A stretch of DNA of 64,000 nt from Lacipirellulaceae bacterium (lineage in GTDB: Bacteria; Planctomycetota; Planctomycetia; Pirellulales; Lacipirellulaceae): positions 1,054,001 to 1,118,000 of the forward strand of contig JAVJRG010000005.1 of the NCBI GenBank assembly GCA_040218535.1. The letters run 5' to 3'. Of this stretch, positions 25,837 to 35,321 are shown piece after piece. The notes below the pieces were generated by a model. It saw only the letters and a list, made by a program, of their open reading frames with translations, searched no databases and was not told the DNA's origin. Positions within the stretch are counted from its first letter, which is position 1, and each line of letters opens with the position of its first letter. Position numbers and translations under genes: made by a program.

Positions 25837-27206
25837 GAAATGCCTCCACGATTCTCCAAGCTCTCGCCAGCCTTGCCCTGCTGACGAGCTTGTCGTCCGC
25901 TGAGTTGCTGGTGCATTACACGTTTGATGACCTGAACGGTTCGACGGTTCTTGATTCCGCAGCGCCTGGTGGCAACAACAATGCAACGATCGTAGCGAAC
26001 GTCGGCACGAGCATCCCCGGTGTCCTGGGCGATGCGATTCGCTTACCGAACGACGACGGTGTTTCCTATGTGCGTCTCCCATCGTCCTTGAACCCGGCTC
26101 CCAATGGAAACGACGAGCGCACCATTGCCTTCTTCTTTAACCAAGAGGAGGTCGGCGCGGAAAACAAAATGTTTGGCTACGGTACCGGGCAGCAAGGCCG
26201 CTCGTTCGATGTCTCATTGGAGGGGGGCGGCATTCGGCTCCGTTACAGCGGTGGCAATGTCACTTGGGGAAGCGGATTCGATTTCACGGGCGTCGACGCC
26301 GGTTTTCACCACTTGGCCATCCGGGTGCCCGGCGGAGCGTTCGACTATTTGGATATCGAGGTGTTGCTTAATGGAGAGCAATTACCGGGAGTGGCCACTG
26401 GCGGTAACCCCGGAAGCACGTTTATCAATACCGGAGGAGGGGTGGCGACCAACCTGGACCTGGGCCGCTCCCCAGTTTTTTCGCCCGCGGGTGACTTTAT
26501 CGGCCTGATGGACGACTTTCGCATCTATGACCACGCATTGACCGACGCAGAAATCCGAGCACTAATCCCCGCTGAGCCGACACTTACTCTGGAAGTCGAT
26601 CCTGTAACCGGATTCACAGCGATCCGCAATCATTCCGACGAAACGATCAGTTTGGATTACTACGAGATCGAAAGCACAACGCCGATGCTGAACGCTGCCG
26701 GCTGGTCGGAACTTGAAACCCAAAGCCGCGTTAACTTCCCCGCAGGCAGCGGAACGGGCGACGGCTGGGAAGTGCTCGGCACGGCAAACGCCTTCTCACT
26801 TGTCGAAGCGTTCCTGCAAGGTGAGTCATCGCTCGCACCTGGGGAGTGGCTCAATTTAGGCCAAGCAGTTTCCCCAGGTTCAGCAGGTGAGTTCACTTTC
26901 ACCTACAGCAGCGGAGAGACCTTCGTGGATGGCCAAGTCGTCGTCGCGCCGGCTTTGGCAACGGCTGACTTCGATCGAGACGGGCAAGTCAATGAGGTTG
27001 ACCTTTCGCAATGGCAAACGGTCTACGGTAATTTCGGAACGGCAGACGCCGACGGAGATGGACAGAGTGCAGGGAATGACTTCCTCGCATGGCAGCAGCA
27101 GCGGTTCGCTTTGCAATCGTCCACCTTTTCTATCCCCGAGCCTAATACCCTGCTTCTCCTAGGCTTACTTAGTTCAGGATTAATTAACCGCCGTCTAAGC
27201 CGCTGA
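25833..27206 (+). CDS. LamG-domain PEP-CTERM protein coupled to the sulfatase
   Basis: A 457-residue exported protein beginning in the ATGA overlap with the sulfatase gene. A signal peptide (1-24) precedes a LamG/concanavalin-like domain (about 25-240: LVHYTFDDLNGSTVLDSA..., FHHLAIRV, GLMDDFRIYDHALTDAEI), which usually binds glycans. A second beta domain (250-370: LEVDPVTGFTAIRNHSDETISLDYYEI) is common in planctomycete exoproteins. A dockerin-like pair (ADFDRDGQVNEVDLSQW and DADGDGQSAGNDFLAWQ) and a PEP-CTERM tail (IPEPNTLLLLGLL) follow. Coupling suggests it helps the sulfatase bind or display on its substrate. Confidence 0.85.
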   Translation: MRNASTILQALASLALLTSLSSAELLVHYTFDDLNGSTVLDSAAPGGNNNATIVANVGTSIPGVLGDAIRLPNDDGVSYVRLPSSLNPAPNGNDERTIAFFFNQEEVGAENKMFGYGTGQQGRSFDVSLEGGGIRLRYSGGNVTWGSGFDFTGVDAGFHHLAIRVPGGAFDYLDIEVLLNGEQLPGVATGGNPGSTFINTGGGVATNLDLGRSPVFSPAGDFIGLMDDFRIYDHALTDAEIRALIPAEPTLTLEVDPVTGFTAIRNHSDETISLDYYEIESTTPMLNAAGWSELETQSRVNFPAGSGTGDGWEVLGTANAFSLVEAFLQGESSLAPGEWLNLGQAVSPGSAGEFTFTYSSGETFVDGQVVVAPALATADFDRDGQVNEVDLSQWQTVYGNFGTADADGDGQSAGNDFLAWQQQRFALQSSTFSIPEPNTLLLLGLLSSGLINRRLSR

Positions 27207-27325
27207 ACTTGAGGCGTCTGTGCTCCCAAGCTACAGCCTGTAACTCCTAGCTCGCAGGCAGAGGCGGAATTTGCTACGATGATTATCACGACTTATCCCT
27301 ACATGCTCATCGGAGGAACCCAATC

Positions 27326-28819
27326 GTGGCCACTGCTGAACTCAATGAAGTGTCGTCGAAGAAACTTGTCGCCCGTCCCGAGGTTCGTCAAACCCAATGC
27401 TTCATTGGCGGCAAATGGATTCCAGCGGCTAGCGGAAAAACCTTTGAAACGATTCACCCGGCAACGGGTGAAGTCATCGCTCAGGTGGCCGAAGGGGACA
27501 AAGCGGACATCGATTTGGCCGTCGATGCAGCGCGGGCTCAATTCGATGGGGGCGAATGGTCACGGATGGATGCGCGTGATCGCGGGCATTTGATGTACAA
27601 GCTGGCCGACCTTTTGGAAGAGGAAGCAGATGAGCTAGCCGCGCTCGAGACGCTCGACAATGGCAAGCCGATTAACGATTCGCGGACCGCAGATATTCCG
27701 CTGGTGATTGACTGCATCCGCTACTACGCCGGTTGGGCGGACAAGATTCAAGGCTCGGTTATTCCGATCCGCGGAGAGAACCTTTGCTACACACGTCGCG
27801 AGCCCGTGGGCGTTGTCGGCCAGATCATCCCCTGGAATTTCCCCGCACTGATGTGCGCGTGGAAATGGGGCCCGGCACTGGCCGCTGGTTGCACGATCGT
27901 CATGAAGCCCGCTGAGCAGACACCACTGACTTGCTTACGCATGGCGCGGCTTGCACAGAAAGCGGGTATCCCCGATGGCGTGATCAATGTCGTTCCCGGC
28001 TACGGTCCGACGGCAGGGGCCGCGTTGGTTGAGCATCCGGGGGTCGACAAAATCGCCTTCACCGGCGAAGGCACCACGGCACAGACTATTCAGAAGGCCG
28101 CGGCGGCCACGACCAAGCGACTCACGTTTGAGCTTGGCGGCAAGAGCCCCAACGTCATCTTCGCCGATGCCGATCTCGAAGCGGCAGTTGCCGGTTCGCA
28201 CTTCGGCTTGTACTTTAACCAAGGCCAATGCTGCTGTGCCGGCAGCCGGTTGTACGTTGAGGGCAAAGCGTACGATGAAGTGGTCGATCGCCTCGCTGAA
28301 CGCAATACGGTTCGCAAAGTCGGTGATCCGTTCGATCCAACAACCGAACAAGGTCCGCAAGTCGATCAGGCCCAGTTCGATAAGATCCTTAAGTATGTAG
28401 ACTACGGTAAAGAAGATGGCGCGAAGTGCGTCACCGGCGGCAAGCGGCACGGCGACGAGGGCTACTTCGTTGAGCCAACGCTGTTCGCCAACGTCACCGA
28501 CGATATGCGGATCGCCCGCGAGGAAATCTTCGGCCCAGTCCTTTCAGTGCTGAAATTCGACGACGTGGACGAAATTGCCCGCCGAGCTAATGACACGAAC
28601 TTCGGCCTCGCCGCGGCAGTCTGGTCCCGCGACATCGGCAAGGCTCATCGTTTGGCCGCGAAAATCCGCGCCGGAACGGTTTGGGTGAACTGCTACAACG
28701 TCTTCGACACGGCAGCTCCGTTTGGCGGCTTCAAACAGAGCGGCATCGGTCGAGAACTCGGCGAAGCTGGGCTGGAAGCTTATACGGAATCGAAGACTGT
28801 GACAGTGGCGCTGGATTAG
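27326..28819 (+). CDS. Aldehyde dehydrogenase, class 1/2-like
   Basis: A 497-residue NAD-dependent aldehyde dehydrogenase. The GTG start is supported by GGAGGA about 9 bp upstream. The NAD-binding region has [33 protein letters not shown]. The general-base Glu lies in [17 protein letters not shown], and the nucleophilic Cys in [17 protein letters not shown], a triple-Cys context typical of retinal/mitochondrial-type ALDHs. The C-terminus [27 protein letters not shown] matches. Substrate is uncertain (aliphatic, betaine or retinal-like). Its stop overlaps that of the convergent HtrA gene by 4 bp. Confidence 0.93.
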   Translation: MATAELNEVSSKKLVARPEVRQTQCFIGGKWIPAASGKTFETIHPATGEVIAQVAEGDKADIDLAVDAARAQFDGGEWSRMDARDRGHLMYKLADLLEEEADELAALETLDNGKPINDSRTADIPLVIDCIRYYAGWADKIQGSVIPIRGENLCYTRREPVGVVGQIIPWNFPALMCAWKWGPALAAGCTIVMKPAEQTPLTCLRMARLAQKAGIPDGVINVVPGYGPTAGAALVEHPGVDKIAFTGEGTTAQTIQKAAAATTKRLTFELGGKSPNVIFADADLEAAVAGSHFGLYFNQGQCCCAGSRLYVEGKAYDEVVDRLAERNTVRKVGDPFDPTTEQGPQVDQAQFDKILKYVDYGKEDGAKCVTGGKRHGDEGYFVEPTLFANVTDDMRIAREEIFGPVLSVLKFDDVDEIARRANDTNFGLAAAVWSRDIGKAHRLAAKIRAGTVWVNCYNVFDTAAPFGGFKQSGIGRELGEAGLEAYTESKTVTVALD

Positions 28820-30225
28820 CGTCGCGAGGTCCCATCTTCACCCATCGCCAAATGCCCGAAGAAGCGGTCATCCCCCCGCACGATGTCGAACCGCACATTG
28901 CCTGAGAGCGATCGACCACGGCTCATCACGTAGCGGACGTCTTGCTCGTTGGTGGTGTACCAACGGTGGACGCGGACCAGGATGTCTCCCTTAATCACGC
29001 CTTCGCTATCAGCGGAGCTGCCCGAGCGGACGCGGACGACTTCCATACCGCCTTGGAAGGGGAGCCCCTTCTTGCGGAAGGTGCTGCGGGACACCGGTTT
29101 AAGTTCCAGGCCAAGCTTTTCCCACGTCGAGTTCGCGAACGAGCCACGCGGAGCCTTGGAGTTGGTAATTGGTTTGGCGGCCATGCTCTGCGACCTGCTG
29201 GAACCGACGCCCGGCAGTTGAGCCAGAGCCAAATCGAGATCAACCGTTTGTCCATCACGACGGACTTGCACGGCAATGCGTTCTCCACGTCGGCGGCCGA
29301 GCAGAGCTCGTTCGACGTCCAAGGGTCGGGCGATTCGTGTGCTGCCAATCCGCTCGATTTCATCGCCACGACGGAGGCCGCTTTCCTCCGCGGGGCTGTC
29401 GCGGTCGACTTTTACAAGCGTCACCGGACCTTGTGGGCCGTCAACGGCCAGTGGCGTCATGCCGTGCCAGTTGCGGTCGAGTCGTTCGATGCTAATCAAA
29501 CGGGTCGCGATGTTCAGAGCTTTGTCGACGGGAATCGCAAAGCCGATACCCTGAGCCCCGGCTCGCACAGCGACATTCACGCCGATCATCTCGCCATCAA
29601 CGTTCAGCAGCGGTCCCCCAGAGTTTCCCGGGTTGATGCTTGCGTCGGTTTGAATCAGGTCGAGATACTTTTGGGTTTCGTTGACTTGCACATTACGATG
29701 CAACGCGCTAATGATGCCGGTGGTAACCGTGTTCTCGTAGCCGAAGGCGTTCCCCACCGCGACGACGGACTCACCGGTGAGAAGATCGCTAGACGTGCCA
29801 ATGTTGATGATCGGCAATGGTTTCGGCGTGCGAATGCGGATCACGGCGAGATCGGTCTCGCGATCGTGGGCGATCACTTGAGCGATGTAGCTTTGTCCGG
29901 TGGAAAGTGTTACGTTGATTTGGCGGACACCATCAACAACGTGATGGTTGGTGAGAATATACCCCCGGGGGTCGATCACGACCCCAGTCCCCATTCCATT
30001 GACTTGCCGAGTTCCGATGCCTGTGGAATCGCCGACGGACTTCTGGCCTTGGATATTGACGACCGAAGGAGATGCTTGGCGAACCGCACGGACGACGGGG
30101 GTGAGTCGGGTGTCGCTGACCGCGTAACTATTCTCGACCGACATTGTTCCGGCTATGAGGAGCCCGAGTGTCAGGGTGAGGAGAGAGAATCGGCGAGGCG
30201 GGTCGCTCTGGAGCGGGTCGAGCAT
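28816..30225 (-). CDS. HtrA/DegP-family serine protease with PDZ domains
   Basis: A 469-residue periplasmic or membrane-anchored quality-control protease. The N-terminal hydrophobic segment (14-35) is an anchor or signal. The trypsin-like triad is His95 (ILTNHHVV), Asp125 (RETDLAVIR) and Ser202 ([10 protein letters not shown]). The first PDZ domain is about 240-325 ([21 protein letters not shown]), and a second PDZ-like region, about 375-455, contains [22 protein letters not shown]. The order of domains matches DegP/DegQ. The gene stands alone on this strand and divergent regulation is not evident. Confidence 0.92.
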   Translation of the reverse strand: MLDPLQSDPPRRFSLLTLTLGLLIAGTMSVENSYAVSDTRLTPVVRAVRQASPSVVNIQGQKSVGDSTGIGTRQVNGMGTGVVIDPRGYILTNHHVVDGVRQINVTLSTGQSYIAQVIAHDRETDLAVIRIRTPKPLPIINIGTSSDLLTGESVVAVGNAFGYENTVTTGIISALHRNVQVNETQKYLDLIQTDASINPGNSGGPLLNVDGEMIGVNVAVRAGAQGIGFAIPVDKALNIATRLISIERLDRNWHGMTPLAVDGPQGPVTLVKVDRDSPAEESGLRRGDEIERIGSTRIARPLDVERALLGRRRGERIAVQVRRDGQTVDLDLALAQLPGVGSSRSQSMAAKPITNSKAPRGSFANSTWEKLGLELKPVSRSTFRKKGLPFQGGMEVVRVRSGSSADSEGVIKGDILVRVHRWYTTNEQDVRYVMSRGRSLSGNVRFDIVRGDDRFFGHLAMGEDGTSRR

Positions 30226-30439
30226 CAGGTGGGTCGTCCGAATAGGCTAAGTCGACTCGCGCTAGACAGCGAGACAACGCGAGTGCGGGGAGACCGCTAG
30301 CAGTGCACGCGGCCAATCCTTGGCAGCGACGGGAACACGGCGAGAAGTCACTAAGGGGGAGAATCGGCCCAGCGTTACGACACGCTTAAACCGCACAAAC
30401 CGTAGCCCGCAGAGTCGGCCTAAGTTGACAGTGGTGCGG

Positions 30440-30919
30440 CTAATCGCGTCCTGGAAACGTCAACTGTGGCCCGAAGTTGCGTTCAACCGAACCACGCAGC
30501 GTGATTGGGGAGTCGCTGGCAACCTCGGTGAAGGCCGGTTGAGTTGGTACGGCGAAAAACTTGGGTGGCTTCGGTGGCTCGTATTTCACCAGGGGAGGCG
30601 TCGGCTCGCGACGCGGTTTTGCCGACATAACCTGGAGCCCGCAGTTGCCTGCCTCGTCACAGTAGACGACATCCGTTTGCGGAGCTTCTAACGGGCATCC
30701 AATGTCGCAGCCAGTGCCTCGCCCCCAGGCCGTGTCGTTGCATGGCTTCCGGGACTCATCGTAAGGAACGAGAATACTGTCGAGTGCCAACGTAAAGAGG
30801 TTGTTGTCCAGTATCGAGCCGTAGGAACTGCTCCGCATGTGCGGCTGCATACAACCACTCGCCACGAGGCACGTAGTTGCAGCTAGAGACAGCAGGAGTT
30901 GACGAGATCGTCGAGGCAT
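30440..30919 (-). CDS. Hypothetical lipoprotein, Cys/Pro-rich
   Basis: From the ATG at 30919, a 159-residue protein with a lipoprotein signal (RRSRQLLLSLAATTCLVASGCMQPH, lipobox ASGC), so probably anchored at a membrane surface. A longer frame to 31090 crosses an inverted repeat and is not favoured. The mature part has several Cys residues (KPCNDTAWGRGTGCDIGCPLEAP, YCDEAGNCG) and a Pro-rich stretch (EPTPPLVKYEPPKPPKFF). It begins with a conserved-looking SSSYGSILDNNLFTLALDS. Function unknown. Confidence 0.65.
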   Translation of the reverse strand: MPRRSRQLLLSLAATTCLVASGCMQPHMRSSSYGSILDNNLFTLALDSILVPYDESRKPCNDTAWGRGTGCDIGCPLEAPQTDVVYCDEAGNCGLQVMSAKPRREPTPPLVKYEPPKPPKFFAVPTQPAFTEVASDSPITLRGSVERNFGPQLTFPGRD

Positions 30920-31049
30920 TTGGGGGAAATCAGAGTTTGCTGAGCTGCGCAGTTCTCCCCCCGGAGAAGCATGGGCCTCTAGTTTCTGGATCGGCGCGAA
31001 GACCCCGAAAACTTGACGTAATTGATAGAATTCGACAATGGATCCCAAA

Positions 31050-31120
31050 GAGCCGTCAGGCGTCAGCCGACGGGTAGTACTCTCTACCACTTCAACCCGT
31101 CGGCTGACGCCTGACGGCTC
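31050..31120. repeat. 25-bp inverted repeat GAGCCGTCAGGCGTCAGCCG
   Basis: Left arm 31050-31074 (starts GAGCCGTCAGGCGTCAGCCG) and right arm 31096-31120 are exact complements around a 21-bp loop. It lies in the spacer between two co-directional genes, just after the stop of the membrane-anchored Gfo/Idh-like gene's neighbourhood and before the lipoprotein gene. A terminator or mobile palindrome is likely. Confidence 0.8.
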
Positions 31121-31131
31121 GGGGGAATGGA

Positions 31132-32286
31132 CTACGAAGGTTCTTCTGGCTTTGGCTTATCGCTGTAAACCAGCTTCGGCAGCACCTGCAGCCCCAAGAA
31201 CAACGCCAGCATTGCTAGCAGTAGATAGGCGTACCAATGTCTTGGTAAGGGGATCCCAAAGAGGCCGGCGATCCAACCGAGAAGCAGCAATAGCGGTGGG
31301 AAGACCATAATCACGCCACAGCCAACCGCTGCCATCGTTCCTTTGAAAGCCAAGTGCTCAGTGAGTTGCTGGTGATGGACTTCAATCATCCGCCCACGTC
31401 GTAGGCTGATTTCTATCGAGTCTACCAACTCCATCGCCTGCAGAGCGTCAGACCACGTTGAAGCAGCCTCTGTTAGGTCGATTGCTCTGAGGAAACGCTC
31501 GATAGCTTGTTCGCCTGGTGCAATCGGCTCTGGTACAGAAGCCATCGCTAGCGGACTGGGATGCGTTCCTTCAACTACTTGGTGGTCGCTATCAAATCGG
31601 AGGGACACGCGGCCCTGTTCACCCACGAGCGTTATCTCAAGTCCAGGCTCGGTACTCACGGGTCCAACCGACCAGCGGACCGGCACAGCCTGTTTGCCTA
31701 AGAGTTGCACACTCAAACCCGCATAGGCGGCGTCTTCGTTGCCCGAGCCTAGCGCGCCGATGCGATTGAGCGGACCGGCGATGCGAATCAGCGCTTCGAC
31801 ATCGCGGGCAAAGTGATTCAGAACCGCTGGACGGCTTCTGTCTTCAAAGGTCCTCTCGGCGACTACCTGCTCAACACGGCCAATCTGTGGGTGACCCTCG
31901 CGTATCCACTCAGCAAGTCGCAAGAGAATCTGATGCTCTGTGAGCGGGTTATAGTGTTGCAGAAGGCCTCCGCTCTCACCCCGAGCCATATCGATTTCGA
32001 AATAGGCAAGCACTTCTCCGACGACCGGATGAACTGCCAGTATCGGTAGCCCTAACTTCATAAGCTCTTGGATCTGCAGCTCACGCGAAGACGAAGAGTC
32101 TGCAGCAGGGCCCACGATCACGCCATCGAAAGACGCGGGGTAGAATAGCTCGGGCAAATGACTCGTTGCAGCAGGGTCGTTGAAGTTCTCGGGGCTACTC
32201 AGAAACGAAACCTCATGCCCAAGCCGTAGGGCAGCTTCGGCTAGCGACTGACTCTCCGGGTCGTTACCTAGAACGGCGATCTTCAT
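31132..32286 (-). CDS. Membrane-anchored Gfo/Idh/MocA-like protein, probable pseudoenzyme
   Basis: A 384-residue protein starting MKIAVLGNDPESQSLAEAALRLG (ATG at 32286). The N-terminal Rossmann-like part retains the strand-helix pattern but replaces the dinucleotide loop GxGxxG with GNDPES, and the catalytic EKP motif is absent (LPILAVHPVVGEV). The middle resembles the Gfo/Idh C-terminal domain (VLNHFARDVEALIRIAGPLNRIGALG, LSVQLLGKQAVPVRWSVG). The C-terminus adds two transmembrane helices (about 320-375), unlike ordinary family members. It may be a binding or regulatory derivative; family placement is by pattern. Confidence 0.65.
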   Translation of the reverse strand: MKIAVLGNDPESQSLAEAALRLGHEVSFLSSPENFNDPAATSHLPELFYPASFDGVIVGPAADSSSSRELQIQELMKLGLPILAVHPVVGEVLAYFEIDMARGESGGLLQHYNPLTEHQILLRLAEWIREGHPQIGRVEQVVAERTFEDRSRPAVLNHFARDVEALIRIAGPLNRIGALGSGNEDAAYAGLSVQLLGKQAVPVRWSVGPVSTEPGLEITLVGEQGRVSLRFDSDHQVVEGTHPSPLAMASVPEPIAPGEQAIERFLRAIDLTEAASTWSDALQAMELVDSIEISLRRGRMIEVHHQQLTEHLAFKGTMAAVGCGVIMVFPPLLLLLGWIAGLFGIPLPRHWYAYLLLAMLALFLGLQVLPKLVYSDKPKPEEPS

Positions 32287-32588
32287 TTGGGGGGCTACGG
32301 GTGACGTGTATTGAGTTGCGTAATCCAAGTCGTTTATGGGTTGCTCAGTGGTGAACCGCAAAGGTAGAGCTTGAACAACGTTATCCTACTCGCCGGACAT
32401 TTTGAAGCGAGGGGCGCAGCGCATCCACGGCCAAGCCTATTACCTCTTTTTTGCGGTGAATAGACTACTGCTCAGAATAGGCTCACCGCTGGAGTAGCAA
32501 GCCACGAGTCCGGTGTATTCTGCACTAAAGTGCTATACTACAATGGTCGCACGGAACGTGTTTGGATTTGGATCGCTCTAGTAACTTT
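32287..32588. other. 302-bp divergent spacer
   Basis: Lies between the starts of the Gfo/Idh-like and PDZ-protein genes and should contain both promoters. An AT-richer part near 32440-32550 is a plausible location, but no boxes can be assigned with confidence. No repeat or RNA gene is recognised. Confidence 0.4.
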
Positions 32589-33671
32589 ATGACTAATCGC
32601 CTTTTACGACTGATTGCCCTTGGGGTCGCACTACTTGTTAGTTCGCCGGGTGTCGCTAAAGATTCTTCACCGCGGAAGGAGAACGTTGAAAAGAAGGTGC
32701 CATCCGTTGAAGCGTTGGAGCGGATGGTGAATCAGTTGGATGATCGACTTTATGCCGTTCGAGAGAAAGCCCAGCGTGAATTAGCTGAGGCGGGCATGCC
32801 AGCCGTCAGTGTTGTTGACAAAGCGGCCCGGGCAGATGCTTTGGAGAAGTCCACGCGTGCGGTGAACATTCTTTTGCAGTGGTCCGGCGGGGACGATGAT
32901 GAGCTTCGCTTTGCCGCACTGCAACGATTGTCGGAGCTGGAAAGCCGACCAGCAGAAGCCAAAATCGCTCGGAGAATCCTGGAGCGGTTTCGAGAGCAGG
33001 TGGCGATCAAGTCATTGTTCGAGTCTGGAGCCGAGATCCGACGCGATCCGCGGCTTTTGGTCAACACTTCCTTTCTAGCGTTGCAAGTTGTCTTTGGTCC
33101 GGATGCAAAAACCGATGCAAAGATTCTCTCCGCTGTTGCCGAAGTGAAGGCGGTCACGGTGGTCAGCTTCTATTCAGCGAAGGTCGCCGCCGAAGATCTG
33201 AAGATGTTGGATTCTGCTCAACAACTCCAGCGAATTGAATTCTACGGAACCAAGGTCTCTCCTGCCTCGGTGGCCCGTCTAAGAGAAAACCTTCCGAAGG
33301 TTGCGCAGGTTGAAGTCCGGAATTCGGCGCAACTTGGGATTCGAGGAGACATCACTCAGAACGATGGAACTATCAAATTTGTGCTTCCTGGTAGCGCGGC
33401 GGAACAAGCCGGTCTACGTGCCAACGACGTTGTTACACACGTTGATGGTGTCGAGGTGAAAGGCTTTGTTCATCTCACCAGCCTCATCGCCGAACACCAA
33501 GCTGGCGATCAGGCGAAGCTCATAGTCAAGCGACCTAATCTCGCCGAACCCTTCGAGCTGGAAGTGACGTTTGGCCGCTGGGGCGAGAAGGAAGAGAGCA
33601 AATCTCTCACCCTTCAAGAGCTTCGCCAGCGGATGCCAGACGACTTCCACATCTCGAACCACCGGCGGTGA
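32589..33671 (+). CDS. Exported PDZ-domain protein
   Basis: A 360-residue exported protein. The start at 32589 gives the signal peptide MTNRLLRLIALGVALLVSSPGVA; a 9-residue upstream extension (ATG-less, TTG at 32562) is less likely. Residues about 40-180 are helical and HEAT-like (ALERMVNQLDDRLYAVREKAQRELAEAG, then DDDELRFAALQRLSEL). A short LRR-like strand region follows, then a PDZ domain at about 255-330 (FVLPGSAAEQAGLRANDVVTHVDGVEV). No protease triad is present, so this is a binding or scaffold protein. Function unknown. Confidence 0.75.
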   Translation: MTNRLLRLIALGVALLVSSPGVAKDSSPRKENVEKKVPSVEALERMVNQLDDRLYAVREKAQRELAEAGMPAVSVVDKAARADALEKSTRAVNILLQWSGGDDDELRFAALQRLSELESRPAEAKIARRILERFREQVAIKSLFESGAEIRRDPRLLVNTSFLALQVVFGPDAKTDAKILSAVAEVKAVTVVSFYSAKVAAEDLKMLDSAQQLQRIEFYGTKVSPASVARLRENLPKVAQVEVRNSAQLGIRGDITQNDGTIKFVLPGSAAEQAGLRANDVVTHVDGVEVKGFVHLTSLIAEHQAGDQAKLIVKRPNLAEPFELEVTFGRWGEKEESKSLTLQELRQRMPDDFHISNHRR

Positions 33672-33689
33672 TTTTCTTCCTCTCAACCA

Positions 33690-35321
33690 CTACCGTGCCT
33701 GGTCGATAAACATCCAGCCGTTGTCAGCCACGTTAAACATTGGTCGGAACGGGCTGTCGCATCCGCGGCGAGCCGTCTTGCCCCAGTGCCAGACCAAGTT
33801 CATGCCGACGTTCCATGATTCTTCCTGTGCGCCGATGGTTCCAGCAGTCGCGTCGGTAATCAGGTAGTTGAAGCCGGATTGGAGCGACCATCGATCATTC
33901 AGAGGCACCCAGAAGTCACCGCCAAACAGTCCTTCATCGTCATTGGTACCGCCGCCCCAAAGTCGACCCTTTCCGCCGTTGCGGAAGTGCCAACGGTAGA
34001 ACAATGCGTATTGCTGAACAGACTCATAGTTGATTCCCCCGATGACGACGTTGTTGGTTGAAGAAGCACCCCAGAAGCCGAACTCTCGACGCTTCGGGCT
34101 CTTGAGGCTCATCTCATAGCGGATCTGATGAAAGTCTTCTTCTCTAATCAGGTCGTCTCGCATCAGGTCGAAAACCGCACCAAACTGCAAACCGACAGGC
34201 ACTCGACGGAAGAAGCCGCCTGTGACGAATTGCTGACTACGGTCGCTTGCGTCACCGTCGGACGTGCCGGAGAGTCGGCTCTGGACGGCTTGGTATCCCA
34301 GTTGATAGCTCAATTCGGGGAAGAGCAGACCGACCAACGGTGCCCGCCCACTGATATTCACACCTTCCTGGAAACCAAAGTTCCCATCGCCGGGTCCACC
34401 AGCAATACTATCGCGAGGCCCTTTGAATCCGTGGACACCTGCCCAGGCGTAGAGTTCCTTGAAACGAGGAATGCAGATGGGGATACATTCGTAATCGTCA
34501 CCAGGGCAACCGACGCAGGTGCCGCAGCCAACGCCATCACCGCAGCAGGCGTCGCAACCGCCTAGGGTGTCGCATCCACATCCAGGCTCTACGAAGCCGC
34601 ACCCTGGATCACAACCACAAGTGGCTTCACAGATTCCACAGCCAGGCTCAGCACATCCGCAGGTTTGTTCGTAGATTCCACACGCAGGTTCACAGCCACA
34701 GCCAGGTTCGATAATGCCACAACCAGGATCGCATCCACACCCAGGCTCGATGATTCCGCAACCTGGTTCGCAAGTGCAGTCGCCGATGCACGTCTCGCAG
34801 AACGAAGTTTGCTGTACGTAGCCGCGTGGTCTTTGGTAGTGACCCCGCATTGCAAGTCGTTCACGGTCGTTGTAACTGGCCTGCTGAACCGCATCGTCCC
34901 GATACGAGCGCTGTCGAGTTGTCGAATTCGCGACCTTCCTCGCTTGTTCTTCTCGCGCCTGGGCGATGTAAGCTGGCTGTCTGGTAGAAGTCTCTGACGA
35001 CTTTGAGATTCGCTTAGTTGTCAACTCGCCGCTGTTCGGTTGAGAAGTGACACGCTTCTTCGCGACACGAACGGGCTTTGGTGCGGGCGAGTCTGGCTGA
35101 GGCTCAGCTTTTCGCCGTTGAGTGCTGGCACGCTCTTGCGCTACCCTCGTCGAACTACGAAACTGTAGTCCCTCATTGGAGGTAGACTTACCCAAGTTGG
35201 GCTTCTGGAAGTGAATGTGCTGATCGCCCGTGTGATGGGCGGCTGCCAGTTGAGGAGCAACGGCAAATGCTAGCATGAACAGACCGCAAGAGATCTGTCG
35301 CGAGAAGCTTGCGAGTTTCAT
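33690..35321 (-). CDS. Exported Cys-rich-repeat protein with beta-barrel-like C-terminus
   Basis: From the ATG at 35321, a 543-residue exported protein. The signal peptide covers 1-28. Residues 40-170 are basic and disordered. Residues 175-283 hold 28 Cys in reiterated units of the type CGIIEPGCGCDPG, five or six copies, ending in a CCGDGVGCGTCVGCPG patch. The remainder (about 290-543) has alternating aromatic strands (QLGYQAVQSRL, GGFFRRVPVGLQFGAVFDL, YALFYRWHFRNG, WSLQSGFNYLITDATAG, WNVGMNLVWHWG), suggesting an outer-membrane barrel, and ends FRPMFNVADNGWMF, a terminal motif I recall from planctomycete hypotheticals. The Cys region may be disulfide-cross-linked on the surface. Confidence 0.75.
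   Translation of the reverse strand: MKLASFSRQISCGLFMLAFAVAPQLAAAHHTGDQHIHFQKPNLGKSTSNEGLQFRSSTRVAQERASTQRRKAEPQPDSPAPKPVRVAKKRVTSQPNSGELTTKRISKSSETSTRQPAYIAQAREEQARKVANSTTRQRSYRDDAVQQASYNDRERLAMRGHYQRPRGYVQQTSFCETCIGDCTCEPGCGIIEPGCGCDPGCGIIEPGCGCEPACGIYEQTCGCAEPGCGICEATCGCDPGCGFVEPGCGCDTLGGCDACCGDGVGCGTCVGCPGDDYECIPICIPRFKELYAWAGVHGFKGPRDSIAGGPGDGNFGFQEGVNISGRAPLVGLLFPELSYQLGYQAVQSRLSGTSDGDASDRSQQFVTGGFFRRVPVGLQFGAVFDLMRDDLIREEDFHQIRYEMSLKSPKRREFGFWGASSTNNVVIGGINYESVQQYALFYRWHFRNGGKGRLWGGGTNDDEGLFGGDFWVPLNDRWSLQSGFNYLITDATAGTIGAQEESWNVGMNLVWHWGKTARRGCDSPFRPMFNVADNGWMFIDQAR

Noticed and set aside
28942-30300. Long plus-strand frame (about 452 codons)
   Set aside because: Entirely antisense to the HtrA gene, whose catalytic triad and PDZ domains are clear; the frame lacks any protein-like pattern.
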